Assembly: GCA_029051445.1 (NCBI GenBank)
Contig: JAIDKP010000298.1
Location: 1 to 6,581 of the forward strand
Source: Muribaculaceae bacterium
Lineage (GTDB): Bacteria; Bacteroidota; Bacteroidia; Bacteroidales; Muribaculaceae
Direction of reading: 5' to 3'
Length of the DNA stretch: 6,581 nt
Below the pieces are notes generated by a model, which did not search any database, was not told the DNA's origin, and saw only the letters and a program-made list of their open reading frames with translations. Each line of letters opens with the position of its first letter. Within the stretch, counting starts at the first letter, position 1. The position numbers and the translations under genes were made by a program. Below, piece after piece: positions 1-6,581 of the stretch.

Positions 1-1395
1 ATAGGCTGCACCTACGGAGGCCCGACGGAGTTCAACTACCGCGGAGTCATGATCGCCGACTCTATCCCCATCAACTGGCCCGACCATTACATCAAGTATT
101 ATTACGAAAACAATCCATGGCTTTATGACGACATCTACATGGATCTGACGTTTGTGGATGTTTTCGACCGTCTCGGACTCGACGCTCCTGTCGACTCGTT
201 CGCTTTGGCATTTGCCAACGCAGGATATGATCTGTGGCATGGGAATCAGGCAGCCCGATACAATATCCTATATAAAGGCATCATGCCTCCGGAATCTGGT
301 CACTGGCGCAACTCGCCTCATGCCGACGACATCGATTTTCAGATCGAGGCCGACTTCGCAGGACTTATGAGTCCGGGCATGCCACAGACAGCCTCGGAGA
401 TCTCCGACAAGATCGGCCATATACTTGCCTATGGCGACGGCTGGTATGGCGGTGTATATGTGGCCAACATGTACGCACTGGCTTTTGTGAGCGACGATAT
501 AAATTATATCGTGACCGAGGCTCTGAAGTCGATCCCCGAGCAGAGTTTATACCACAAGGTGATCTCAGACGTGATCGGCTGGTGCCGCCAGTATCCCGAC
601 GACTGGAAACAGACCTGGGCTGAGGTCGAGAAGCATTATGATAATGACAAGTGGTGTCCCGAAGGTGTATATGCTCCGCTCAATATCGACGCTACTATCA
701 ACAGCGCGTATATAGTGATCGGCCTTCTATACGGGCAGGGTGATTTCTTCAAGACCATCGACATCTCTACACGCTGCGGCCAGGACTCGGACTGCAATCC
801 AGCCTCGGCAGCCGGCATACTCGGCACAATGATGGGTTACAGCAACATACCTGAACGCTGGATGAAGAATCTTCGCGAGGTCGAGGATATGAATTTCGCC
901 TACACCGATATCTCGCTCAACAAGACATACAAGATGAGCATGGATCAGGCTATGCAGCTGATCGAAAGAAACGGAGGCAAGATCGACGAAAACGAGGTGA
1001 GCATAAAGACACAGAAGGTCGAGCCGGTACGCTTCGAGCAGTCGTTCCCGGGTCTCTATCCTGTAAAGCAGGTGGTGCACAATGACAACACTGTCTCAGA
1101 TATCGGCACTATCGAATTTGAAGGAACCGGAATAGCCGTGAACGGAGAAGTGCGCTCCGCCGATCAGAGCTATGTCGCAGAGATAGAAGCCTATCTCGAC
1201 GGAAAACTTGTCGAGAGTTTCAAAATGCCGGCAGCATTCCACGACCGCCGTCTGGATATATTCTGGACCTACGAGCTGCCGAAAGGAAAGCACACTCTTG
1301 AGTTCAAATGGCTAAATCCTGCCGAGGGTGTATCAATCAGATGTCCGAACCACATCATTTATTCGGATCAGCCGGCGACTGACAACCATCAGTGA
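1..1395 (+). CDS. ADP-ribosylglycohydrolase family protein, 5'-truncated by window edge, with C-terminal beta-rich domain
   Basis: The frame is open from base 1, giving 464 visible residues. The first ATG at 49 is internal, because family motifs precede it, so the real start is upstream. Seen, numbering from base 1: a glycine-rich GCTYGGPTEF segment (2-11) whose Glu10 matches the first metal ligand of ARH enzymes; YDDIYMD with Asp43/Asp44; GDGWYGG near 144; and GQDSDCNPASAAG with Asp262 and Asp264. Together these match the all-helical Mg-binding fold of Pfam ADP_ribosyl_GH (DraG/ARH1/ARH3), which removes ADP-ribose from proteins or cleaves related N- and O-glycosidic bonds. Thr positions flanking the Asp ligands in ARH3 are Tyr42 and Cys265 here; I believe DxDCN is common in a bacterial subfamily. 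Residues about 340-460 form a separate strand-rich tail (IEFEGTGIAVNG, AYLDGKLV, LPKGKHTLEFKW), possibly a galactose-binding-like sandwich. A signal peptide cannot be judged because the N-terminus is missing. The substrate is unknown. Confidence 0.9.
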   Translation: MGCTYGGPTEFNYRGVMIADSIPINWPDHYIKYYYENNPWLYDDIYMDLTFVDVFDRLGLDAPVDSFALAFANAGYDLWHGNQAARYNILYKGIMPPESGHWRNSPHADDIDFQIEADFAGLMSPGMPQTASEISDKIGHILAYGDGWYGGVYVANMYALAFVSDDINYIVTEALKSIPEQSLYHKVISDVIGWCRQYPDDWKQTWAEVEKHYDNDKWCPEGVYAPLNIDATINSAYIVIGLLYGQGDFFKTIDISTRCGQDSDCNPASAAGILGTMMGYSNIPERWMKNLREVEDMNFAYTDISLNKTYKMSMDQAMQLIERNGGKIDENEVSIKTQKVEPVRFEQSFPGLYPVKQVVHNDNTVSDIGTIEFEGTGIAVNGEVRSADQSYVAEIEAYLDGKLVESFKMPAAFHDRRLDIFWTYELPKGKHTLEFKWLNPAEGVSIRCPNHIIYSDQPATDNHQ

Positions 1396-1405
1396 GGTTA
1401 CGGAG

Positions 1406-3505
1406 TCAGCTGATGAGGGAGTAGCCTTTGGGGCGACGTGCGTCACGCATCGTCATCTCGGAGGCTATTTTCATGTTCTCCTGACGTTGCAATGAGGGGT
1501 CGGTGTCGAGTATCTGCCCGACATCGCGCCGTGTCATCTCTACAATCTGCCCGTCGGCTGCAAGCGAAGCTATATGCAGATCAAAGGCGATACCGCTCTG
1601 CATAGTGCCCTCGAGATCGCCCGGACCGCGCATCTTCAAATCGGCTTCAGCAACTACAAAACCATCGGTCGTAGAGGTCATGATCTCGAGCCTGCGTCGG
1701 GTTTCTTTTGCAATCTTGAGTTTTGACATGAGTATGCAGTAACTCTGGTCGCCGCCACGCCCGACACGTCCGCGCAACTGATGCAGCTGGCTGAGTCCAA
1801 AGCGCTCGGCATTCTCAATGATCATGACAGTGGCGTTGGGAACGTTGACTCCAACCTCAATCACAGTCGTTGCCACAAGTATGCGCGCCTGCCCCGATGC
1901 GAAGAGCTGCATCTGCCAGTCTTTTTCTGCGGGTTTCATGCGTCCGTGAACCATTGCCACGCGATAGTGCGGAAATGTATCCCTGATGATCTCAAATCCT
2001 TCTTCAAGTGATCTGAGATCGAGTTTTTCATTTTCTTCAATGAGCGGATAAACGATATAGGCCTGGCGACCCTTGGCAAGTTCGCCTCCAAGCGCACGAT
2101 AGACCTGCGCGCGCTGCTGATCGAACCGCAGAAGTGTCTGCACCGGCTTTCGGCCCGGCGGCAACTCGTCGATCACCGACACGTCAAGGTCACCGTAGAC
2201 AGTCATGGCAAGTGTGCGCGGTATAGGCGTGGCTGTCATCACAAGCACATGCGGCGGAATGTCGGTGTTTTTCTTCCACAGCCTTGCACGCTGAGCCACA
2301 CCGAAGCGGTGTTGCTCGTCGATCACGGCGAGTCCGAGGCGCTTGAACTGCACTGTATCTTCAATCAAGGCATGGGTTCCGACAAGGATATTTAGCGATC
2401 CGTCGAGCAAACGGCGATGAATCTCGCCACGCTCACGCGCAGATGTCGAGCCGGTGAGCAAGGCTATCGAGACACCAGCTCTGGATGCCATTCCCCGCAA
2501 GGTCTCGTAGTGCTGTCCGGCAAGAATCTCGGTCGGCGCCATCATGCAGGCCTGAGTATCATTGTCAAGGGCGATGAGCATCGACATGAGAGCAACAAGT
2601 GTTTTTCCGCTACCTACATCACCCTGCAACAGGCGGTTCATCTGCCTTCCGGAATTCATGTCGGCACGTATCTCTTTTATGACCCGCTTCTGCGCGCCGG
2701 TCAGCTCAAACGGGAGGCATGTGCTATAAAAGTTATTGAAGATGTTTCCGATATGCGGGAAGAGGAGTCCGCGCAGACCCGGGGTGCGTTTGCGGCTGTA
2801 GCGCTGTATGTTCAACTGCAGGAAGAAAAGTTCCTCGTATTTCATGCGCTGACGCGCACGCTCGAGCATGGCCAAATTGTCGGGGCAATGCATCTGCCAC
2901 AAAGCATCGTTGAGCGGCATGAGGTTGTGCCGGACCATTATATCGGCCGGCAGCACTTCCGGAACATTGACAGCAGCCGTCAGAGCGGCAGCCGCCCACG
3001 CCATGAAGTTGCGCGTGGTGATGCCACTGCGCCGCAACGCTTCGGTAAGGGGATAAACTCCACGCAATGCCGCAGAAGCAGTGATCGCCTGCGGCAAATC
3101 TATCTCGGGATGCACCATGCTCCAACGACGGTTGAACTGCTTTGGCTGCCCGAAAAGGACGTACTCGGTGTCTGTACGGTAGGCCTTGCGTATTTCTTTT
3201 GTACGGCGAAACCATACAATCTCCATCGTAGCCGAGCCGTCGGAAAAAAGCCCTACCAGACGTGTCTTCGCCCCTTCGCCATGTCCGGTGAAGGATATGA
3301 AGCGTCCACGCACCTGCACCGAGGGCATGTTGTCGCCCTGGAAATCAATGATCCTGACGATGGTCGACCGGTCTATATAGTGTGTCGGGAAGTTATATAC
3401 CATATCATAGGCCGTGACAATGCCGAGCTCATCTTTGAGCAGACGGGCCCGCTTCGGACCTATGCCTTTGATATAGGCGATATCTATGTCGCGCAACGGC
3501 CTCAT
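1406..3505 (-). CDS. recG: ATP-dependent DNA helicase RecG
   Basis: RecG is a superfamily 2 double-stranded DNA translocase that regresses stalled replication forks and processes Holliday junctions and R-loops. The 699-residue product matches the usual length (E. coli 693). In order: an N-terminal helix-hairpin-type segment (KGIGPKRARLL, about 13-24); the OB-fold wedge domain, about 55-150, ending in the conserved MVHPEI; Walker A GDVGSGKT (295-302, Lys301); the DEQH box (396-399) followed by RFGV; motif III TAT with PIPRTLA (about 424-434); motif VI QLHQLRGRVGRG (about 573-584); and the RecG-specific TRG region MRGPGDLEGT (about 625-635). All key residues are present. I take ATG at 3505, which overlaps the ispD stop as TGATG; an in-frame TTG at 3508 would add one residue. 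The gene is co-directional with ispD and probably co-transcribed and translationally coupled. Its end faces the glycohydrolase gene across 10 bp. No terminator is evident. Confidence 0.98.
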   Translation of the reverse strand: MRPLRDIDIAYIKGIGPKRARLLKDELGIVTAYDMVYNFPTHYIDRSTIVRIIDFQGDNMPSVQVRGRFISFTGHGEGAKTRLVGLFSDGSATMEIVWFRRTKEIRKAYRTDTEYVLFGQPKQFNRRWSMVHPEIDLPQAITASAALRGVYPLTEALRRSGITTRNFMAWAAAALTAAVNVPEVLPADIMVRHNLMPLNDALWQMHCPDNLAMLERARQRMKYEELFFLQLNIQRYSRKRTPGLRGLLFPHIGNIFNNFYSTCLPFELTGAQKRVIKEIRADMNSGRQMNRLLQGDVGSGKTLVALMSMLIALDNDTQACMMAPTEILAGQHYETLRGMASRAGVSIALLTGSTSARERGEIHRRLLDGSLNILVGTHALIEDTVQFKRLGLAVIDEQHRFGVAQRARLWKKNTDIPPHVLVMTATPIPRTLAMTVYGDLDVSVIDELPPGRKPVQTLLRFDQQRAQVYRALGGELAKGRQAYIVYPLIEENEKLDLRSLEEGFEIIRDTFPHYRVAMVHGRMKPAEKDWQMQLFASGQARILVATTVIEVGVNVPNATVMIIENAERFGLSQLHQLRGRVGRGGDQSYCILMSKLKIAKETRRRLEIMTSTTDGFVVAEADLKMRGPGDLEGTMQSGIAFDLHIASLAADGQIVEMTRRDVGQILDTDPSLQRQENMKIASEMTMRDARRPKGYSLIS

Positions 3506-3513
3506 CAATCTCC
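3503..3513 (-). promoter_or_regulatory. Ribosome binding site and stop-start overlap at the ispD/recG junction
   Basis: On the minus strand the junction reads GGAGATTGATG. GGAG (3513-3510) lies 4 nt before ATG at 3505, and the ispD stop TGA (3507-3505) shares its last A with that ATG. The alternative TTG at 3508 would leave only 1 nt after GGAG, so the ATG is the better start. TGATG overlaps of this kind are typical of termination-reinitiation coupling; the coupling itself is inferred. Confidence 0.6.
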
Positions 3514-4197
3514 GGTCTCGATAAAATACCGGGCTACAGCAAGGTCGACCGGGCGTGTGATCTTCAGGTTGCGCTCGCGGCCAGGGAGCAGGCGTATATC
3601 GTTGAAACCAGCGGCAGCCATCATCGAGGCTTCATCGGTAAACTCCGGACTATATGGCATGTCGAATGCCTTGCGCAGTTTATCGGCCGGAAATGCCTGG
3701 GGTGTCTGTACCGCACGATAGAGAGAACGGTCGACGGGATCCGAGGCTACTCCATCGGGGCGCATGTGGCGTATGGAATCGGTAATCGGTATCGCCGGGA
3801 TCACTCCGTCGGCACCGGTCGATGCCAGGACATCGGCAACCTCAGCGATATATGAGGGCTGCACGAGCGGCCGGGCCGCATCGTGAACCATGATCACCGC
3901 ATCTGGCTCAACTTCTCCCAACGCGTCAAGTCCATTTCTGACCGACTGCCATCGTGTGTCGCCTCCAAATGCAATCGGCCCGGGATCGAGCCCGTCGCCA
4001 GCACACAGCTCAATCCAAAACGAATGCATCGGGCGGCTGACGACTGTGACGATATCGGCCGATGGCAACACTTGGCGGAAAGCCCGCAGAGTGTGGCACA
4101 GCACCGGGTGTCCGCACAGATCAAGAAACTGCTTCGGCACCGAAGATCCAAAACGGCTCCCGGTGCCTCCAGCAACAATTATAGCGTAGATTTTCAT
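3505..4197 (-). CDS. ispD: 2-C-methyl-D-erythritol 4-phosphate cytidylyltransferase
   Basis: IspD is a cytoplasmic enzyme that transfers CMP from CTP to methylerythritol 4-phosphate, giving CDP-methylerythritol, the third step of the MEP isoprenoid pathway. The 230 residues are the normal size for a stand-alone IspD. Seen: the N-terminal nucleotide loop VAGGTGSRFG with Arg15, and PKQF with Lys22. These have the same seven-residue spacing as the E. coli transition-state residues Arg20 and Lys27. Also present are the family signature VHDAARP (104-110, Asp106); Arg157 followed by the QTPQAF motif (about 164-169); TDEAS (187-191); and NLKITRP near the C-terminus (Lys212). The start is ATG at 4197, with no Shine-Dalgarno sequence, about 16-18 nt after the predicted transcription start of the promoter at 4220-4251. 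The stop overlaps the recG start. The related ribitol-5-phosphate cytidylyltransferases share this fold, but the motifs and the absence of teichoic-acid neighbours favour IspD. Confidence 0.96.
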   Translation of the reverse strand: MKIYAIIVAGGTGSRFGSSVPKQFLDLCGHPVLCHTLRAFRQVLPSADIVTVVSRPMHSFWIELCAGDGLDPGPIAFGGDTRWQSVRNGLDALGEVEPDAVIMVHDAARPLVQPSYIAEVADVLASTGADGVIPAIPITDSIRHMRPDGVASDPVDRSLYRAVQTPQAFPADKLRKAFDMPYSPEFTDEASMMAAAGFNDIRLLPGRERNLKITRPVDLAVARYFIETGD

Positions 4198-4219
4198 TGC
4201 GTCGGTGTTGTCGTTATGG

Positions 4220-4251
4220 CAAAGCTAACCAAAATCCGGCAAGCCGACAAA
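4220..4251 (-). promoter_or_regulatory. Bacteroidales-type sigma-ABfr promoter for ispD-recG
   Basis: On the minus strand, TTTG (4251-4248) is followed after exactly 20 nt by TAGCTTTG (4227-4220). This is a full match to the known Bacteroides consensus of TTTG near -33 and TAnnTTTG near -7, with the usual spacing. Transcription would begin around 4213-4215, giving a 5' leader of about 16-18 nt before the ispD ATG at 4197. The element sits in the only gap on this strand large enough for a promoter, 64 bp between cydB and ispD, so it separates ispD-recG from cydAB. Confidence 0.75.
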
Positions 4252-4261
4252 TCATATAGCA

Positions 4262-5410
4262 TCAATACTTGTGGTCGGCCGCTTCCATCTCACGCGGAGT
4301 AAGCGGCTTAGCTCCCATCCTGCGCCAGACATATGCGATATATGCGACTACAAACGGGATCAGCAGCGACACCCAACTCATGACTTCGAGAGTATAGCAT
4401 GTTGAGGAGCTGTTGTATATTGTCAGGGAACTCCCCGGATCGGTGTTCGACACAAGATAGGGAGTGCTGTTATAACCGACTACCCAGAAGAGCGACAGAA
4501 CAACAAGGACTGTACCCGCGCCACTGTACCACATGCCTTTGCTCCAGTATGTGGCAAATATCGATCTGATCATGCCGTAGAGCACCGCCACCACGCCTGC
4601 GACAAGTGCCAGCAGACACCACCACATCTCGATGTAGTTTACTGCAAACTTATATTTTACAGGCTCAAACACCACGCCAGAACCAGTTTGCACTGTCCGG
4701 TAGCCTGTAGCAGTGAAGAGCACCACTAAAAAAGCGAGGAAAAGAACAACAAAAACAGAGCCGTTGATGAGAAGCGCCTTGCGGTTGCGGCGGTAGAGAA
4801 ACGGATCGTCGGCGATGTTGTTCATGAAAAATATCGCAGCCTGCGACCTGGCGAGAAACAGCACGGTAAAGCCAAGCAAAAGATTCCGCCAGTCGGCTAT
4901 CACCTCGAATCCGTGTGTCGAGACCCAGCGCGATATAACCGGGGAGGATGCGTCAAGAATATTGCTGCGATCCACCGAGAAATTTCCGCCAAAGAAAAAC
5001 ATGCCCACGGCCACCCCGAGCAGCACACAGCCGATGCAGCCGTTGACAAAGAGCATCGTATCGAAGAAACGCGTTCCATAAATGTTGCCCTTGCGGGTGC
5101 GGAACTCGTAGCTCACAGCCTGAAATGTGAAGCTGAAAAGTATAAGCATCCACAGCCAGTAGGCTCCTCCGAAACTCGTAGAGTAATAGAGCGGGAAGGA
5201 TGCGAAGAAAGCTCCTCCGAACACCACGAGTGTGGTGAAAGTAAGCTCCCATTTGCGTCCGAGCGAGTTGACCATGAGCGTAAGCTGCATCTTGTTTCGC
5301 GACGAGAACAGCAGGCTCTGTCCCCCCTGCACGAAAAGCAGGAATACAAGTATCGCGCCAAGCAGGGAAATGACAAACCACCAATAGACCTGAAGATGAC
5401 ACATTGACAT
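4262..5410 (-). CDS. cydB: Cytochrome bd quinol oxidase subunit II
   Basis: CydB is the second integral-membrane subunit of cytochrome bd oxidase. It has the same fold as CydA and stabilises the haem-bearing subunit in the inner membrane. The 382-residue product is almost entirely hydrophobic. I count about nine membrane helices, near residues 10-28, 56-77, 82-100, 118-140, 175-197, 213-233, 262-282, 295-313 and 343-362, followed by a short charged tail. Where the E. coli protein has DGFD in helix 1, this one has QGGQ (28-31). E. coli Trp57-Asp58 corresponds to Trp54-Glu55. Both changes look normal for Bacteroidetes CydB. The ATG at 5410 lies 13 bp after the cydA stop, indicating one operon. 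A second in-frame ATG at 5404 has better spacing (7 nt) from a weak GGA at 5414-5412, so the start could be two codons shorter. No CydX-like small ORF follows it. Confidence 0.97.
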   Translation of the reverse strand: MSMCHLQVYWWFVISLLGAILVFLLFVQGGQSLLFSSRNKMQLTLMVNSLGRKWELTFTTLVVFGGAFFASFPLYYSTSFGGAYWLWMLILFSFTFQAVSYEFRTRKGNIYGTRFFDTMLFVNGCIGCVLLGVAVGMFFFGGNFSVDRSNILDASSPVISRWVSTHGFEVIADWRNLLLGFTVLFLARSQAAIFFMNNIADDPFLYRRNRKALLINGSVFVVLFLAFLVVLFTATGYRTVQTGSGVVFEPVKYKFAVNYIEMWWCLLALVAGVVAVLYGMIRSIFATYWSKGMWYSGAGTVLVVLSLFWVVGYNSTPYLVSNTDPGSSLTIYNSSSTCYTLEVMSWVSLLIPFVVAYIAYVWRRMGAKPLTPREMEAADHKY

Positions 5411-5423
5411 ATCCGTTCAGTTT

Positions 5424-6581
5424 TTAGTCAGACAATTCAAAATATTGACCCATCGCTGCCTTGCGTCTTATCACATTCACCATGATCGACACTTCGGCCG
5501 CAAGGAGAAGTGTGAAGAAGACAGCGAATAGAGTGAACGTCAGTACGACCGACGATGATGACACATAGGAGATGGCAGCCTGACGCGGCAACACTCCCTC
5601 GATCAGCCATGGCTGGCGTCCGACCTCGGCTGTCACCCATCCGGCTTCAGAGCAGATCCATGCAACAAACACGGTCATGATACCTGCGATCCGGATCCAT
5701 CGCACTTCAAGCAGCTTAGGGCGCCAATAGAGCATCAGAAAAGCCATTATAAAGAATATCAGCAGATAGCCTCCGAAAATGATCATTATGTGAAACGAAT
5801 AAAATGTCAACGCAACCGGGGGCACCGCCTCATAGGGAGAAGCCAGATACCCATAACCGAAATCCTTGTAACGGGCATTTATGATCTCGGTGGCAGCGGC
5901 CATCGCTTTTTCGTTTCCTGAAGCCTGCGCCCTGTCGAAGTCACGCAGTGCCTCATGGGCAATCTTACCCGAGACGATACGGTCGGCTACAGAAGGCACC
6001 TGGTAGACAGTACCGTCTTTATCCTTGCGATGCCCTGAAAGCAAATCATTGATTCCCGGCACAAAAGCATCGATATCACGGCTACAGAGATAAGAGAGCA
6101 CCGCCGGCACCTCTATGCGGAAACTGAAAGGATCGGTTTCGCCAATGGTGCCCGGCTTAACTTCGGGATCGAGTATGCCGATGACAGTGAATCCCTGACG
6201 GTTGTGACCGTTGTATATTCCTTCCATTGCGGCAAGTTTCATCGGCTGAAACCGGGCCACATCGACAGCCGACCCGTCGCCACTCCACAGAGTGACTATC
6301 ATGCCGACAGCGCCCACCCACGCTGCAACCCTGAACGAACGGACAGCAAACTCACGGTTTCGTTTCTTCATGAGCATCCAGCAGCTGACCGAGATTACAA
6401 ACACTGCCCCGAGCACCCATCCGTTGGCTACAGCATGTATGAACTTATGGACGGCAACCGGATTAAACACCACCGCCCAGAAGTCGGTCATGACGTTGCG
6501 CATCTGTGCCGGGTCGAATGCCACTCCTGCAGGATTCTGCATCCACGCATTTGCGATAAGAATCCATGCTGCCGACAATGT
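5424..6581 (-). CDS. cydA: Cytochrome bd quinol oxidase subunit I, N-terminus cut off by window edge
   Basis: CydA is the haem-carrying subunit of the inner-membrane cytochrome bd oxidase, which oxidises quinol (probably menaquinol here) and reduces oxygen to water. The frame runs off the right edge; 385 residues are visible, aligning from about E. coli residue 139 onward. About 135 N-terminal residues, including the haem d ligand His19, are outside the window. Seen, counting from the edge: WMQNP (13-17); His49, equivalent to haem b558 ligand His186; KLAAME (115-120), matching the Lys252 and Glu257 of the quinol site; a long hydrophilic Q-loop (about 100-250); Met266, equivalent to b558 ligand Met393; SEAGW with Glu312, equivalent to haem b595 ligand Glu445; and GRQPW (321-325). 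The C-terminal length agrees with a full protein of about 520 residues, which places it in the long-Q-loop class. It is followed after 13 bp by cydB. The promoter is outside the window. Confidence 0.97.
   Translation of the reverse strand, partial: TLSAAWILIANAWMQNPAGVAFDPAQMRNVMTDFWAVVFNPVAVHKFIHAVANGWVLGAVFVISVSCWMLMKKRNREFAVRSFRVAAWVGAVGMIVTLWSGDGSAVDVARFQPMKLAAMEGIYNGHNRQGFTVIGILDPEVKPGTIGETDPFSFRIEVPAVLSYLCSRDIDAFVPGINDLLSGHRKDKDGTVYQVPSVADRIVSGKIAHEALRDFDRAQASGNEKAMAAATEIINARYKDFGYGYLASPYEAVPPVALTFYSFHIMIIFGGYLLIFFIMAFLMLYWRPKLLEVRWIRIAGIMTVFVAWICSEAGWVTAEVGRQPWLIEGVLPRQAAISYVSSSSVVLTFTLFAVFFTLLLAAEVSIMVNVIRRKAAMGQYFELSD

Noticed and set aside
49..51. ATG at 49 as the start of the glycohydrolase
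   Set aside because: The frame is open back to base 1, and the conserved GCTYGGPTEF segment with its Glu ligand lies before this ATG. The gene therefore starts outside the window.
1378..1393. ACTGA-6 nt-TCAGT inverted repeat at the end of the glycohydrolase gene
   Set aside because: The stem has only 5 bp with mixed AT/GC content and no T-run on either side, so it does not qualify as an intrinsic terminator and is likely chance.
2417..3721. Long plus-strand open frame (434 codons) antisense to recG and the 3' end of ispD
   Set aside because: It lies wholly opposite genes with intact, clearly conserved motifs. Its translation shows no recognisable domain and is rich in His, Arg and Cys, as expected from a reverse-complement frame in GC-balanced coding DNA. 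Nothing supports it as a gene.
4198..4261. A small cydX-like gene after cydB
   Set aside because: The 64-bp gap is too short and is better explained by the promoter. No short hydrophobic frame is present in it.
6576..6578. TTG at 6578 as a cydA start
   Set aside because: It encodes an internal Leu in the conserved stretch that aligns with about residue 140 of E. coli CydA. The gene continues beyond the window.
1..6581. A novel mobile, defence or CRISPR-like system in the window
   Set aside because: All but about 90 bases are accounted for by five genes with recognisable families. I saw no direct repeats, integrase, transposase, tRNA or toxin-antitoxin-like pairs.

Overview
The window reads as chromosomal DNA from a member of the Bacteroidales, most plausibly a gut Muribaculaceae or a close relative. 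Three things point there: a cydB of the Bacteroidetes type (QGGQ in the first helix, then the GRKWE and GGAFFASFPL stretches), a textbook Bacteroidales promoter (TTTG, 20 nt, TAnnTTTG) in front of ispD, and start sites that mostly lack strong Shine-Dalgarno sequences. Base composition is balanced to slightly GC-rich. The family-level assignment is inference.

Layout. Positions 1-1395 (+) hold the 3' part of an ADP-ribosylglycohydrolase-family gene whose start lies before the window; it carries an extra C-terminal beta-rich domain. It converges, with only 10 bp between stop codons, on a block of four genes on the minus strand. In transcription order these are cydA (5' end cut off by the right edge, stop at 5424), cydB (13 bp later), a 64-bp gap containing a promoter, ispD, and recG (ispD stop and recG start overlap as TGATG).

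Function. CydA and CydB together form cytochrome bd quinol oxidase, the high-affinity oxygen-reducing terminal oxidase that lets otherwise anaerobic Bacteroidales use or remove traces of oxygen. IspD makes CDP-methylerythritol in the MEP isoprenoid pathway. RecG remodels stalled replication forks and recombination intermediates. cydAB and ispD-recG look like two separately transcribed units on the same strand. The link between ispD and recG is probably translational and positional rather than metabolic.

I see no RNA genes, insertion sequences, CRISPR arrays, integrases or defence genes, and no intergenic stretch over 64 bp. This is mostly ordinary core genome. The points worth a second look are the atypical metal-site residues and appended domain of the glycohydrolase, the compact cydB-ispD gap in which a small hairpin sits inside the promoter spacer, and the start-codon choice for recG.
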